From NCBI GenBank assembly GCA_946811695.1, contig OX328126.1:88562785-88626784 (forward strand): 64,000 nt of DNA, written 5' to 3'. The stretch comes from Gonocerus acuteangulatus (taxonomy: Eukaryota; Arthropoda; Insecta; Hemiptera; Coreidae). How positions within the stretch are numbered: the first letter of the stretch is position 1; every line of letters begins with the position of its first letter. The notes under the pieces were generated by a model. The model worked only from the letters and a program-made list of their open reading frames with translations. It ran no database searches and was not told the origin of the DNA. This document shows, in pieces, positions 45,501 to 59,700 of this stretch. The position numbers and the translations under genes are program-made.

Positions 45501-45728
45501 TTATCGATCTTCTGCCCTAAACAGCCCCGTGGCAACTAGCATGTCTACATTTGCAGCAATACACTCCTTCAATTTATTGATAACCATATTTGGTAGAGGA
45601 AGATGGAATATTGTCTCGTCCAGCTCATCCATAAACAAGCGCTTTTCATTTGTAAATGATACCACTTCAGAAAATGATTCAGATCTTACATTCTCTATTT
45701 TTATATGCTCAGATTGAAGATACCATAC
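45501..45728 (-). CDS. sAC-like gene, last exon with stop codon
   Basis: 228 nt following a long T-rich acceptor. Encodes VWYLQSEHIKIENVRSES and ends LVATGLFRAEDR then TAA. AATAAA-type motifs follow immediately on the minus strand (about 45496 and 45448), so transcription probably ends just beyond. Confidence 0.62.
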   Translation of the reverse strand, partial: VWYLQSEHIKIENVRSESFSEVVSFTNEKRLFMDELDETIFHLPLPNMVINKLKECIAANVDMLVATGLFRAEDR

Positions 45729-48700
45729 CTGAAAAAAAAAAAAAAAAAAAATAGAAAAAACTTGTATTTCTACTGACTTACGCATGTTCAGTTTAGTACT
45801 GTATGAGTAACACCAACAGACACTTCAGAAAAAAAAACAGAAGAAAAAAAATGATTTTTATATAAAACACCCAGATTCATAGAGAGCTTGAAGTTGTCCA
45901 CTCCACAAAGCAAAATTAGGAACTCACCCGAAGGCACCATAAAAACTCTTATAAATTGAAGAAGCCATATACTTCCATCATAGGGAGAGGATAGCCACAC
46001 GATTACAGCCAAGATGTCACCAAAATTATTTATATTGTTTAATAAGAATAAATTGGGACAAAGCGATGTTAACAGACCAAACTGTCCATCACAATAAACT
46101 GGATATTCTTATCATTGACAAGGAAAATAAGACAGGTGAGCGTGCGCCAGATTGTGGAAACGAAGGGGGAACGTACATAAGGTGTTAAGTTCTCACTGAA
46201 CCCTCCCCCCTCTTAACACACAATCCATCTAATGCTAACTAGATGAGGGATTCCCAAGGAGAATAAGACAGCTGATATTATTGATATCGCAGTCCCCAAT
46301 GATGACAACATTCAGAAATCTTATGCCGAGAAGCTACAAAAATACCAGTACTTGGCCATAGAGTTGAAAGATTTGTATAGGTTAAATTCTGCAAGAATAA
46401 TAGCAGTTATTATATTGAGTAATGGACTCACCCCAAAGACCACAGTTACAGCTACAAATTACTTAAAAGTCTCGGAGGAATCGATTAAAGATCCCCAACA
46501 AGGTACTGATCGATACTGCAAGAGTGGTTTGAAATTTCTTGAACGAACGCCCGTGATAAAATTCAAATAAGTAAACTTCCTTTAACCCGACACATTCGGG
46601 ACGTGAAGCATACCGGATTATCAAATATTCCGGATTGTCAGATCCATGTTAAAAAAATGGATAGAGGTGAAAATTAAACGGAATGTAGTAGTCTGCATTT
46701 GTTAGACTAGTACATATGTAATGAAAAATGACTAAACTAAAATTGCACACTGTTAGAATTATACTAACAGTGAGCAATTCAGTCGAAAGCTATAATTTTT
46801 AGCCTTGACTCCCCTACCCTGCCAGATTATCAAGCCTGCCGGATTAGAGGAAGTTTACTGTAAACAAAGAAAACAAATAAAAATAATAATAAAAACAAAA
46901 ATTCTTTTGGTTGGCAATAGCCCCCGAAAGAATTTATTCCAAGAAACTGAGGAGAACACACCCTCTTAATAATAATAAGAATAAATAATTTTATCACCAA
47001 AATTATTTATTTGTTGTTCGATATTTTTTATCTTCATTAGTAAGAATGATGTGTTGAAATAATGTAATATTTTTACAATGACCAAAAACACTTTACTGAA
47101 TTTGAGAGATATCTCTGAAGAATGGCTGATATTGTTGAAGTATTTGATAGAACTTACACTCAAAGAATTTTCAATCCAAGCAGCATCATGGAGATTTCCA
47201 TGATCTTTTGCAATTTTCAATGCCCTTTTAAGTTCCACAAGTCCTGGTATAATGCGTTTTGATTCATCATAGTTGAAACAAATGACATTTTTGTAAGCTC
47301 TAAGGTGTAGAGTCCTAAAAATAAAATTTTAAAAACACCCACAAAAAAAAGGAAATACTTTGAAAAACCTTGTACAAGCTTCAAATCTGATATTTTTAGC
47401 GAAAGATCAATCCCTACGAATAATTGCTCCTATTTCTTTACTAATAGCATTACGGATATGAGTGGAACCGCGCTAAGATGTCGTAGTTCTTGGGAGTCAG
47501 ACTTTCTTCTATGAAGTATGATTTTAGAAACTCATCCAATTCAATTATTATTATTTTTTTAATCACTCATCGACTTCCCTGACGATTAGTGGTGGGCTAT
47601 GCTACAACTAGTTTTTAACTACTTTAGTTAGTTTTTAACTACTTTAGTTAGTTTTTAACTACTTTTCAACACACTTTCTAAATTTCCATTTTGAAGTAAA
47701 ATTTTTTTCAGGGCACCAGCCAATTAGACTAATTTGAATACATAAAAAGAATAACATTCCATTGAGCCAAAAAAAATTGATGAGCAAATCACCTAATGTG
47801 TGTGCTTGGACAATTGAGGTGATGACTTTCAAAATGGGTCAAGTCCATTTTGTCATCAAATTAATTTCTTTTATAAAAACTTTTTTTCATAACTTTTTTT
47901 TTAGAAAATTCATTAAATCTCATTAAAAATAAGGAAACAAATGTTAGTGTAGCCTCATAAATATTAGTTTCCTAAAGGAATTATACTATCTTAGGCATTT
48001 ATTGTGTCCCCTTGATAGATTTAAAATTTTTGTTTTTGTTTGAAGATGTGAATTCCCAAAGAAATAGCACTAAAATATGATCAAACTTATTTTCAAAACC
48101 TTGACCCACACAAGTTCCTTAGTAGTTGAATTAGTTGACTATATGGATAAGTAAATAAGTGCAGGAATCAGGAAAGCCCATTACTGCTCAGAGCAATAGT
48201 AGGATTACAGTAGAAAGCCGATTATCTGAATCGCCTCCCTAAAGTGCGAACGGGCAACATTCAACTAGAATATTGCTTTTTCAGTTTAAGTTTGTAGGTC
48301 TTTGATTTTTTTTTTATTGTAGTCTGTCATAATGACATTTTCGCATATGAACTAAGACAAAAACACATACCAATAGTTCGTTTTTATAACTGATCTAGAG
48401 GTAAAGATAATAAAAGGTAATTTTTTAGTTTGTATAATTTTTTTCAGTAATGTATTAATTCATTTGTGTTGAAAGTACTTTGAAACATTAATAAATATTT
48501 TACAACGGAATATTATCGTTTCTTTTAGCATAAATATGCTTTAGCGGTGACTAAACTGGAAAAAACTGTTACAAAAAAGTGTCCACTAGCGTTGGGCATG
48601 CACAGTTGTGTTTGCGCATGCGCAATAGCCATGTACGAAAAAGAAGACTGTATGTGTCACAAAAACGTGTCTGCTTGCATTCGCGCATGCGCAGTGGCTA

Positions 48701-51700
48701 AGTGCGAAAAAGAAGACTATATGTTATACCGCACTTAACATAGGTTTGTTGGGTGGACCGAAGCATTACAAAAATGTGTGCTAGCATTCACCCATGCACG
48801 GTGGCCATGTACGAAAAAGAAGACTATATGTTATACAGTACATTACATAGGTTTGTCAGGTGCAGCTAAAGCATATTTATGTGCCTGAATTTGAGCAGAA
48901 GGCTCTAAATGAAATAATTTTTTTTTTTGCAATTACATGTCCAATTATCGGAATTTCCGATGATCTGAACCCCCCCCCCCCCCGGCCCCAATTAATTCAG
49001 ATAATCGGCATTCTACTGTACTTATAAGGAAGATAAAATATACTATAAAAGTATAATGGAAAGTAGCAATGTGATATAATACTTTGGTAATAGGAAAGGT
49101 CTTTGCATTTTAGTCAGCCCTTCTAATTCCTTTATTCTCCTTTCAAGATATTGTGTTGTCACAGGATTTATCTCATTTCTCATATTTATTTCATGAACGA
49201 ACCACAGGAGCTGCCCCTCCAAAAGAGAATGTGTAGCAAAAATACTGTCACTCATGAAGTCCATTCCATCATGAGGCATCACTTCCCATATTCGTGCATT
49301 CTCAAATTCTTGCCTAGAATAATATGAAATCTCCTTAGTAAAGCATATAAATTAATTATAATGATTTGAGGCCCCAGAGGTCAAGGGGTCTAAGTAACAA
49401 ACTCAATGTTTTGAGGAAAATGGAGTCAGTGTTGAACATATGTGGTCATAGAAAAAGCTAGATTTTTACAGTTCCGATCATACTAGACGAATCCTCAAGT
49501 CCTCAGCGGTTTATTATCGATGATACATAATAGGTACATCATCCGGTTTATGATTAATATGCAAAAGAATGGGAGAATCCGCACATAGACCCCTTAATTT
49601 CCTTCTGGACTTAATATTCCAAAACTGACGATACTCAAGAGAACACAAGCTAGGTGGTAGCAACTGTCAAGAAAATCACTTGGATCTCTTTACCATCCAC
49701 AAGATTACAGTTTTGACAACCCATTCCTTTATCTAACTCATTTTTTCAAAGATGTCACTTAGACCCCTTGACTTCTGGGCCCTATTTTCTTTCAGTTACT
49801 TTCTACCAACGAATTGTGAGATAGAAGAGGGCCTTCTCCCAGAAAGACTTGTGCTTCTCCTCAAAAAAACAATTGAGGTGCTGTTTGATGGCATCCATGT
49901 TGTCCTGAAAATTTTGCAGGTCCCAAAAAAGGTTGTAATCCGATAGTACAAGCGCAGGACAATGAGGAGAGTGTGGCAAAACATAGTTGGAAAACTCCAA
50001 CTTCTTCCAAGTGTGTCATGCAGAAAACTTACACCTGCTCTGTTGACCAACTACTGGTAGTTCTGTGTGATATTTTCTCTCCACTAGTCAAATTGCTCAC
50101 ACTATTCAATGGAATCAATGATTTGATTCTCCGGGAGAAGCTCAAAGTAGACAACACATTCAACATCCCACTAGGTGATGGGTGTTTTTTTATTACCTAA
50201 TATTCACATAAAAAAATGTTTTATAACCTATTGCCAAGATGGACAAATTTTATTTACTGTTGTGATTATTCTTGTTAGTAAGGGATATGTTTATTTTTTA
50301 TATCCTTTTCAGATAAAACCAGGAGCTCAATTGCGCATGCGCGAACGTCTGCGGGAATTTCTCCCCACGGGTCCGCCATTTGCATTACTACTTCAATGAA
50401 GAACACACTACGTGAAGCTCAATAAAAACTGATTATGTCTCATTTAAGACCAGGGAAGGCTTTAAGAGGTCAGGCAAGGGAGATAGTGTTTTATATTTAT
50501 CAATACTTAGCCAAAGCTAAGGCTTCTGAGAGAGAGACGAAAGAGTCGAATGGTAGTGAGGTCGAGATGAGAGATTGGTGAGCGTACGGGGGGAGTAAGA
50601 CAGATAAGCATCAAGCGTACTGGGCGATGCAAGTCCCTTCATTCGCCAGCAATGAAAGGGTTAATAATCGTGTTTATTATAATACAATGGGCTGAATAAA
50701 ATTACATTTTGTTTTCTATTTAAATTTATAAAAATAAATTATGAAAACATATCTGTAGAATAAAGAATTTAGGTCATGTTTTCTAGCCACCAACTTTCTT
50801 TTCGTTTTTGCCTTTTAAGATTAATTGTATAACAAGGATCATAACTTTTATAATTATAATATTCGTATGAACGCCATTACAATAGGAACAGTTAACCTCC
50901 TTAATAAATTACATAAAAACTACGAACATGCCTTTTTTAAAGTAACTGGAAGGAGTTGCTCCACAAAATTATTTAAAACATTAACTTATATTTGCGAGAC
51001 ATTTCTAACCTGTTTAGGCTCATTATCAGGCATCTTAAATTAAGTTGTGTTAAGGTATATCATAATTTTTAAGTTTCATATTAAGGTCCATAAATTTTGA
51101 GTTCTGAGAGTAAATATTAAATCCTGGTAATAATCATGACTAGTTGAGTGGACAAGTCATGATCACATTGATCCACTCAACAAGTCATTATTCTTACCTG
51201 GATTTAATATTTACTCTCAGAACTCAAAATTTATGGACCTTAATATGAAACTTAAAAATTACAATAGACTTTAACACGACTTAATTTAAGATGCCTGATG
51301 ATGAACCTAAACAGTTTAGAAACGTCGCAAATATAATTTAATGTTTTAAACAATTTTGTGGAGCAACTCCTGCTAGCTACTTCAAGAATCCATTGATCCT
51401 TCTCCACCCTCACCTTCAACTTACATACCTTCTCAAGTACCATAACCATATTCTTATGAGAGTTCTTCTAGCCAAAGTGTGGTGTGATTTATATCTGGGC
51501 TGAGTATGCTTGGCATATTTACTACGTACACACTCTATTACTCCTGAAGGTTCTTCCATGCAAACCCCAATTTCAACAAGAAGAATCAAATTTAATACAA
51601 AATATATATTTGCAGTCATTTGGGTTTCAAATTGAGTGTAATCTCTGTAGTTAGTTTTTAAATGAAGCAGAATGTCTACAATTTCGGAATAGTTTTTCTG

Positions 51701-54700
51701 GTACGCCTGAAAGAAAGATGCAAAATGTATATATTAGCATAAAAAATATTTTTACATATCGTCCCTACCATGTAAAACTATCGTAAATGCAAATCGGGGC
51801 AAAATAGGAACGAACACATTCTATCCATTGACAAAGTAATATATTGAAAAATGTTCTTATTGGATACTTTATTTAAGGCATTAAAGGCTATTCTATAAAG
51901 GTGTTAGAGTAGCGACAATTTGCGACTAACAGTATCGGGCACAATCCAAGAGCAAAGTCCCGAATCTCAAAAATGAGACTTTTCAAATTCAATAGTTTGA
52001 CATGGCAGAGACGATGCGTCTAAAACAAAACATAATATTTTAAAAAATAATAGAAATAGATAATCATTTCATATTTGATAATCATATTTATCTTTTATAA
52101 CTGTTAAACATTTGTTCTAATAAAAACAAAATTGAGCCCGCAAACAAACTATTAATTCTTAATGGCTAGGTCAACAAAGGTGCTCAGTGCAAAATTAAAT
52201 TTGTAAAATTAATTTTCTTTCAGAGTGTTGTGAATACGATGTACTACATCCCTTAATGGAGACACAAAAACTTAACGTTTTTCTTTATTTATCTTCATGA
52301 ATAATAAAAGCATCTACATGTAAAAAGAGAATATCCCACAATCAGAATACAGAAACCGGATACAGTGTCCCTGTTTAGCGGTCCTAGTGGTAGAAGTAAC
52401 AACCAATCCCGAGGTTTGGCGGCTTAATTCAATTTGAGCATAATACAGAGTAAACCCTAACTTCTAATGAAGTAATTTAGTTTATTTTTAAAACACATCT
52501 TGTTCTTTACCAGGATTGCAAGTTTAAAATGTCGTTTTAATTCCAATAGAATGCGCTCTTAGCCTATTGAAGGATTTGCTTATCTCTAAACGCTATCTTG
52601 TTTGTTAGTCATTTGTTTACAAAAGTCAGTTGTTTTTAAGTCGTTTACGCAGACGTATCATACCTTTCTTTGGTGTTAAAAATGTCTAATTTTAAGCCAA
52701 ATAAAGAGCATTTGCGGCATGTCATGATTTTCTTATCTAATCAAAAGAAAAAGGCATCTGAATGTCATCGAATTCTTGTTGAGACTTATGGCGATCTTGC
52801 TCCAACCGTCAAGACATGTGAACGTTGGTTTCAAAGTTTCAAACGTGGTGATTTTGATGTTACTGATAAAAAACGAGAAAATCGACCAAAAAAGTTTGAG
52901 GACATCGAATTGCAATCTTTATTAGACGAAGACAATACCCAAACCCAACAAATGATGGCAGAACAGTTGAATGTCACTAGGCAAGCCATTTCCGATCGCC
53001 TGAGAGCTATGGGAAAGATTCAAAAGGTTGGAAAATGGGTTCCACATGAATTGGACGAACGACAGATGGAAAAACGAAAAACTGTGTGCGAAATGCTGCT
53101 TTTACGCCACGAAAGAAAGGGTTTTTTGCATCGAGTTGTAACTGGCGATGAAAAATGGATTTATTTTCAGAATCCCAAACGAATAAAATCATGGGTAACG
53201 CCAGGACAACCATCCACATCGAGTGCAAGACCGGATCGTTTTGGGAAGAAGACAATGCTGTGTGTGTGGTGGGATCAGAAGGGAGTAATCTACTACGAGC
53301 TTCTCAAACCCGGCAAAACAGTCAATACCGACCGCTACCGACAACAATTGATCAATTTGAGTCACGCATTGATCGAAAAACGCCCAGAATGGGCTCACAG
53401 GTACGCCAAAGTCATTCTTCAGCATGATAACGCTTCTGCACATTCAGCCAGATTGACTAAGGAAACGATTTCTTCGCTTGGTTGGGAACTCCTACCCCAC
53501 CCGCCGTATTCACCTGACCTGGCGCCTTCTGATTATCACCTCTTCTCATCGATGGGACACTCATTGGCTGAGCAACATTTTAACAATTTCGAGGATGTAA
53601 GAAAATGGCTCGATGAATGGATTTCAAATAAAGATGAAGCATTCTTTTGGAATGGTATCCATAAATTGCCCGAGAGATGGACAAAATGTGTAGAAAGCGA
53701 GGGCCAGTACTTTGAATGAAATATATTATACTTTTTTTTAAATTACTGTGTATATATTTTAAGAAATAAACGACATTTTAAACTTGCAGACCTGGTAGAT
53801 ACCCACAACCAAGTTTTGTAACAAACACATATGTACATATATCCTAAAATGGGGTCACATTAGTACACTGTGGTGAAATTGGAACAAACCTGTACTACTT
53901 ATATATTTGTCTAAGAGCGAGAAGACAATATATATAAGTATATATTAGTTTGTTCGCACTACTTGGGAAAAGTTCAACCCTTTGGTATCAGTTAAATGAA
54001 AATATCCTAGCAGTATTGGTTTGTACCAATTTCATCACACTGTACTCATGTAACCCAATTTTATGGTATATAAAAAATAAATAAGTAAAGAAAATACACA
54101 ATACCAAAAAAAAAAAAAAAAAAAGTAATAAGTAATGAATTACATACAAGACATCTAATAAGGAGAGGATATATGAATTTAAAAACTTTGAAAGCTCTGA
54201 ATGTGTGTGCTGCCTTCAAAGCTGCTTTACCGACATCGACTGCTCGAGATAGCTCTCCTCTGTACAACCTGAAAAATATCAACAATAGATTGAGATTTTC
54301 ACTCTTGATGTAGCAAAGTTTCTACAAATATATTTTCCATATTAAGAGCTTGGAAAGGTGAAAGGAGTGTGAGTTCTGTGGGATTTTCAAATCCGCACCC
54401 AGAAATTTTAATGTCCACTTAAACATGACGATTTCTGGGGCCGGTTTCCACCGTTTTCTAGACAGGATAGAGCTGATGTCTTTTATTTTTTTTTTAAAGA
54501 AAATTCATCAGCCCTAGTGAGAATCAAACCCACGACCTTATGACATAGTGCACACGGCTTGGGAATCGCTGCTGTCGGGTCTCTATTCATTCATTAAATA
54601 AATAATTAAAATAGATAAAAAGTAATTCCTTTAAAATATTTATTAAAATTGAGTCTTCTTCCATAATATAAGCATAATTATTTCATTTTCTTAAGTTTAG

Positions 54701-54918
54701 ATCAATTAAAAACAAATTTATAATTTACAAATAACTAAACCAAAATATTGTTAGCTTATAATAATAAATTTGGTATTTTTTTTTATTTATTTATTATTTT
54801 TTTAATGGCGCATCGACAAATCGGGGCCATTAGCGCCGACGACGAGCCATGAGATGAGAAAATTCCTCATCGGATCGAACCCACCATCTCCCGCTTGAAT
54901 CTAAGGCGCTGGTACATT

Positions 54919-54955
<37 letters not shown>

Positions 54956-56645
54956 TAAGATTAAAATGGATTAGATAAACTTTTCAAAGTGAAAAAAGAA
55001 TTTAATTGGATCAATAACCAATTTTTCTGCCGCTGGAGGGACTTGAACCCCCGTCTCCCGCATGAGAATCTAAGGTAAGGCATTAGTCACTAGACCACGG
55101 AGAGACCCTTCACTTTAAATGTCCTTACTTTTGACTGGTTACTGCCCTTATTAATTCATACTCGCATTTAAAAACTCTGAAAGAAATGCCAAGGAAGGTC
55201 ACATAATCTGGTACACCCAGTAAACTAAAACTTTGAACATTAAGTTTCATGAATTGTCATATTAAAATGTTCAGCCATCTTACTGACTAAGAATATTTAT
55301 TTGTTTAAATTTTAACGTCCATTTATAACTAACTCAGAATTTTTAGGACGGGCTATCTATAGGTTACCACCCTTTTCTATAAAGGATAGGGCTGATGCCC
55401 TTTCTTTTTTCAAAAGAAAAGCCACCACCTCAAGTGGGAATCAAACCCACGACCTTAGACATGAAGTGCATATGCCTTAGCACTCACAGCCACCGGGCCT
55501 CCGACTAGTAAAATATAAATAACTTACCTTCCTTTAAATATCGCGGTGAACACTTTGCCTAAGTACATTACATGCCACATATTGCTTTCTATGAACAATG
55601 GAAGGCATTTTCTTAAAGCTGCTTTCTCAGCCTTTCTTGAATTTTCAAAACGCCCTCGAAGAAGGCTTATGTCTATGTATGTCGCATAAGAGTAAGTGAG
55701 ACATTGGAGTTCATTTACAATATTTGCATAGTTAATTGCAGACTTTGCTGCATCTTGGGCATCTCCAAATTCGTTTTGCAACTAAAAAATGAAAACGCCA
55801 TTATTAGCTGCCAGCAAGTATGGAATACTTCTTGTATAACTTAATTTTCAAAAAATCAAAATTTAAAGAAATAAGAGTCAGTATTAGTTACTTAATATTC
55901 TCACACCACTTTTCAATAGCGCAAATATTTTGAGAAGGGTTTACCTACAGGTTATCAACTTTTTCTTGCCAAGATAGATGTGATTTCTGTTTTTTGTATG
56001 TATATATATACAGCCCTGATGAAGGCTTCGATTTCAAGCCAAAACGTCGGCAAACAATAAAACTCATTTTTTTAAATAAAAAATGTGGTTTTATTAAGAT
56101 ACCATGACCGAACCCTGACAAAAACTTTAGTAGTAACTTTGCAAGGCTGTTGCCAATTTCTCCCCCCCCCCCCTATTCAGCATTTAATCTAATTAAATGA
56201 ACAAAATGTAGACAATTTGAAGTAAACATTACTTACTGTATGTGTATGAGCTAGGTAAGTGTACGCACAGGACTTCAATTCTATATATGATCGAATTTTT
56301 TCTTTGTATTTTTCAGGTATACTTTTTATTTTTAAAAGCCCTTTTTTGATAAGAAATTCTATACGTGTTATACAACTAACATTGGCTACTTCACTCAGCG
56401 CAATGTATGCTCTTCTACCATTTCCAAGATGTGTACAACATTTACCTACAAAGATATAAATTCTTTTGAACTTTGGTAGTATCATGAGTTGAATTAATTA
56501 GTTGCATAAAGTAAGGATGTTTCACGATCCGTACTTCTTTCTTGGCCTGGCCAAGGGTATTTATCAATAAAAATGTTGTCAATTGATACATAATACTTTT
56601 AAATCCTTTCTATAAAATATAAATGATCTGAAACTACTCTCTCTC

Positions 56646-56708
<63 letters not shown>

Positions 56709-59700
56709 GATGTCAAACAAAAATTTTCAAAATTATTAAGAAACATAAGTAATATGGTGAAAAGCTAGAATGGGGGGGAGGGTGAAATAAAAGTTACAAA
56801 AGGTTTTTTTATAAATTAATACTATAATTTAAATAGATTCTGAAGTAAATAAAACATTTGGCACATCTATAAAAAACTTACTGTTTCATAGAAATATAAA
56901 ATAAAGAATTAACAAATTTTACTATTCATAACATCTAGATGGTCTTGGCAGTGCCATTGCTAAGGTAACAGTTTTAGCGCCCACACTCTGGTGATAACCA
57001 CGTTAGACGACGCATCGTTGGAAGAGTCGAATTTATATATGAGTGTGAATTCTGTTCACTGGATACATTCCTCGAATATCTTCAGAAATGTATCCTCCAA
57101 GATATGGAACTGTTCTCTCTCTCCTCTATAGACCTGAGAACGCTTGTAAGTCAAGCCGAAACGTTGGCATAAAAAAAAAAAAACAAAAAAAAAAACATTT
57201 TAGTTATAAAATGTAGTTTTTTTTCAACTTATGACCGAACCCCGATCATCTATACCTTCAAAACCTCAACCATCGATTATTTCTTTACAATGATATATAA
57301 ATTAAGATCAATGGAATATCTAAAGTCAATTATTTTGAAATACCATAATAGCAGAGTGCCTTTTCTTTTTCAAATAATATTTCTCTGGCAGAAACATTTC
57401 TTTTCTTCTTCTTTTTCAGGCTAAATCCACGCTTTTGTTCAGTAATACCAAAAGAAGACAAATCGCGGATTATTTCCTATAAAAGCAAACAATTCAATTT
57501 TCAAACAGTGTGATTAGCGAATTCAATTTATTAAATTCTTAGATTTTCTAATAAATGGAAAAATATTAGAGGGAACTAAAAGTAATAAAACATTTTGTTG
57601 TGCTAAATTATTATAGCTTCCAGCAACAGAAAAAAAGATCAGACTTGTGGTCAACTATAGGCCTGTCTTATGTAAATTATCACACTAACCTTTCCTTAGT
57701 TTTGCACTTTGTTCTAAGTTGCAAAAGAAATGTGTAATTAAAGAGTGGCCAGGTCTGGTAAGACCAGTTGGAAGTTCATATATATATAACGAGTCTGTTT
57801 CTATTATTTGTTCCACTTGGGTGCAGATTTGTTCTGAGTGAAATACACTCACCCATATATAGAGAAAAAAAATATCAAATCAAATAAAACTGTATGACAA
57901 AAAAATGCCAAAGGTTACCACATGTAACCTCAGTGAAGTGAGTGAGTAGAAGAAGAAAACTTTATTTAATGAAATAATAAAGTGTGCTGCCCAACTTTAT
58001 TGGGTTGCTGGATACACAGCATGCTCATCATTCCTGTAGGCATTCATTTATTTCATCTTGTTATTTGTTCTGTTTTTTTTTTTCAAAAGTTTGTGGGCAT
58101 TAGACGCGCCAAAAAATACAAATTGTTTTTCTAATAAAAAACAAAACAAAACAAAAAAACAACAACAACAAAAACACAAGAGACAGCGTAGTCTAAGGAA
58201 CATCGTTTGTTGCATATATAAAAAAATAAAGGAGTGATGTCCGTTAGTGACCATAAATATGTTGGCTCATTATGCCTAGCGAGTCAATAATTATTGACTC
58301 AGCTATAACAGGTAGGTGTTCCGGCAGGATTCCTAGTTCTTGTAAGATAGTGCAGGTCATTTTCGGAATTATACCTCTTGCACCGAACCACAGACCCTTG
58401 ACAAGGAATTTTCTGGATCCATATTTCTCTAAGAATTTGTCTTGGAGATATTCAATGCACTTTGAGTAGATCCCTTTCTTTTCCATGTCGATTGACTCCG
58501 CTTGCTCGGGATCGTTCGTTTCATATCGGACCGTCGGATCGAGAACGTAGGCCAAATTACTGTTCCGTGGAAAGGCGACTATATCTGCATATAGTTAGTG
58601 GAATGGAAAACAGTTAGTTCTGTATGTGTTTGTGGGCACGCCCACACAAGTGTTGGAGTCAAAAATTAAGTCCTCAGATTACCCAGCACATACTATAATG
58701 ATTTTTATTTGTAATAAAATATCGATTTTCTATTAACATTTTTGTTGCTCTGAACTAGTTAACTCGTTTTTGACTAGCAGGGCCCCAGACGCTCCACACA
58801 AGATAACTCGTGTTCCCCTCTTGGTACTCCTGATGCTCCTCAGGCGTTAACTCATGGCTCAATTAGCCCCGTATGTCGCTTCTCCAGCCTAGTGCTATTA
58901 ACTCATATAAAATCAGTGGGATCCAGCGAGAATAAGAGGCGTTCTCTGCTTCATTAAATCCACATCGGAAATCAATTGCCTATCCCGGAGGCATCTAAAG
59001 AAGTCACAAAGAAACAATTCAGTACATCTCAATTATCTGGTCATTGCTAGTTGTGTTGATTTTATTATTTACAAATAGTTTCACCTGATTCTTCAAATAT
59101 ATAATTTTTGATTTCATCAAATCTTTGTATATTAATTGAAATTAGGCATTGTGCAAGGCTATTATTATCTATATAAAAAAAAAAAGAAAGAAAGTCCTAC
59201 AATTGGTTTTGTTATGTATAATTGTTGGAGGTTGAAGCTGGCGCCTCGCCGCCAATTTCTACTTTACATTAGATTATATGATTTTTCTTTTGAATTAAAC
59301 TTTGAATAAGTTTTTGTAAATCTCAATGTATTTGAGTGTTAATCACTTATACATCAATCATTTTTAATCATTTGAATGATTAATTAAGTTGTTTTGCTTG
59401 GCACTGTCAACGAAACTCCACTTACCTCACACAGTTCCAGTGCTGCTTTTAGGAGATTATATGCTTGAGAATAGTTAGAATACTTCACGTAATGAATTCC
59501 GAACTCAACTAGAACTTTCAGCTTTTCAACTTTTGCGTCTGAAAATAAACAATTCTAATATCATGAAACTTACTTGCAGCAGTGATTTGTACACGATGAT
59601 GAAAGCATTCAATATTTCTAAATGTATGCTTAATGATAAAAAGTCAGTCTTTTAGGACAAGTGTAAGTCAAGTATAACGTCAGCGTGACAACCACTATAA

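Noticed and set aside
45788..46012. 74-codon open frame just upstream of the last sAC-like exon
   Set aside because: Splice phases join 47158 directly to 45728 without it, and it lacks flanking splice sites in phase.
47580..48160. Complete hAT-like element starting at AGTGGTGGGC
   Set aside because: The left tandem repeats look terminal, but I could not find a matching right end.
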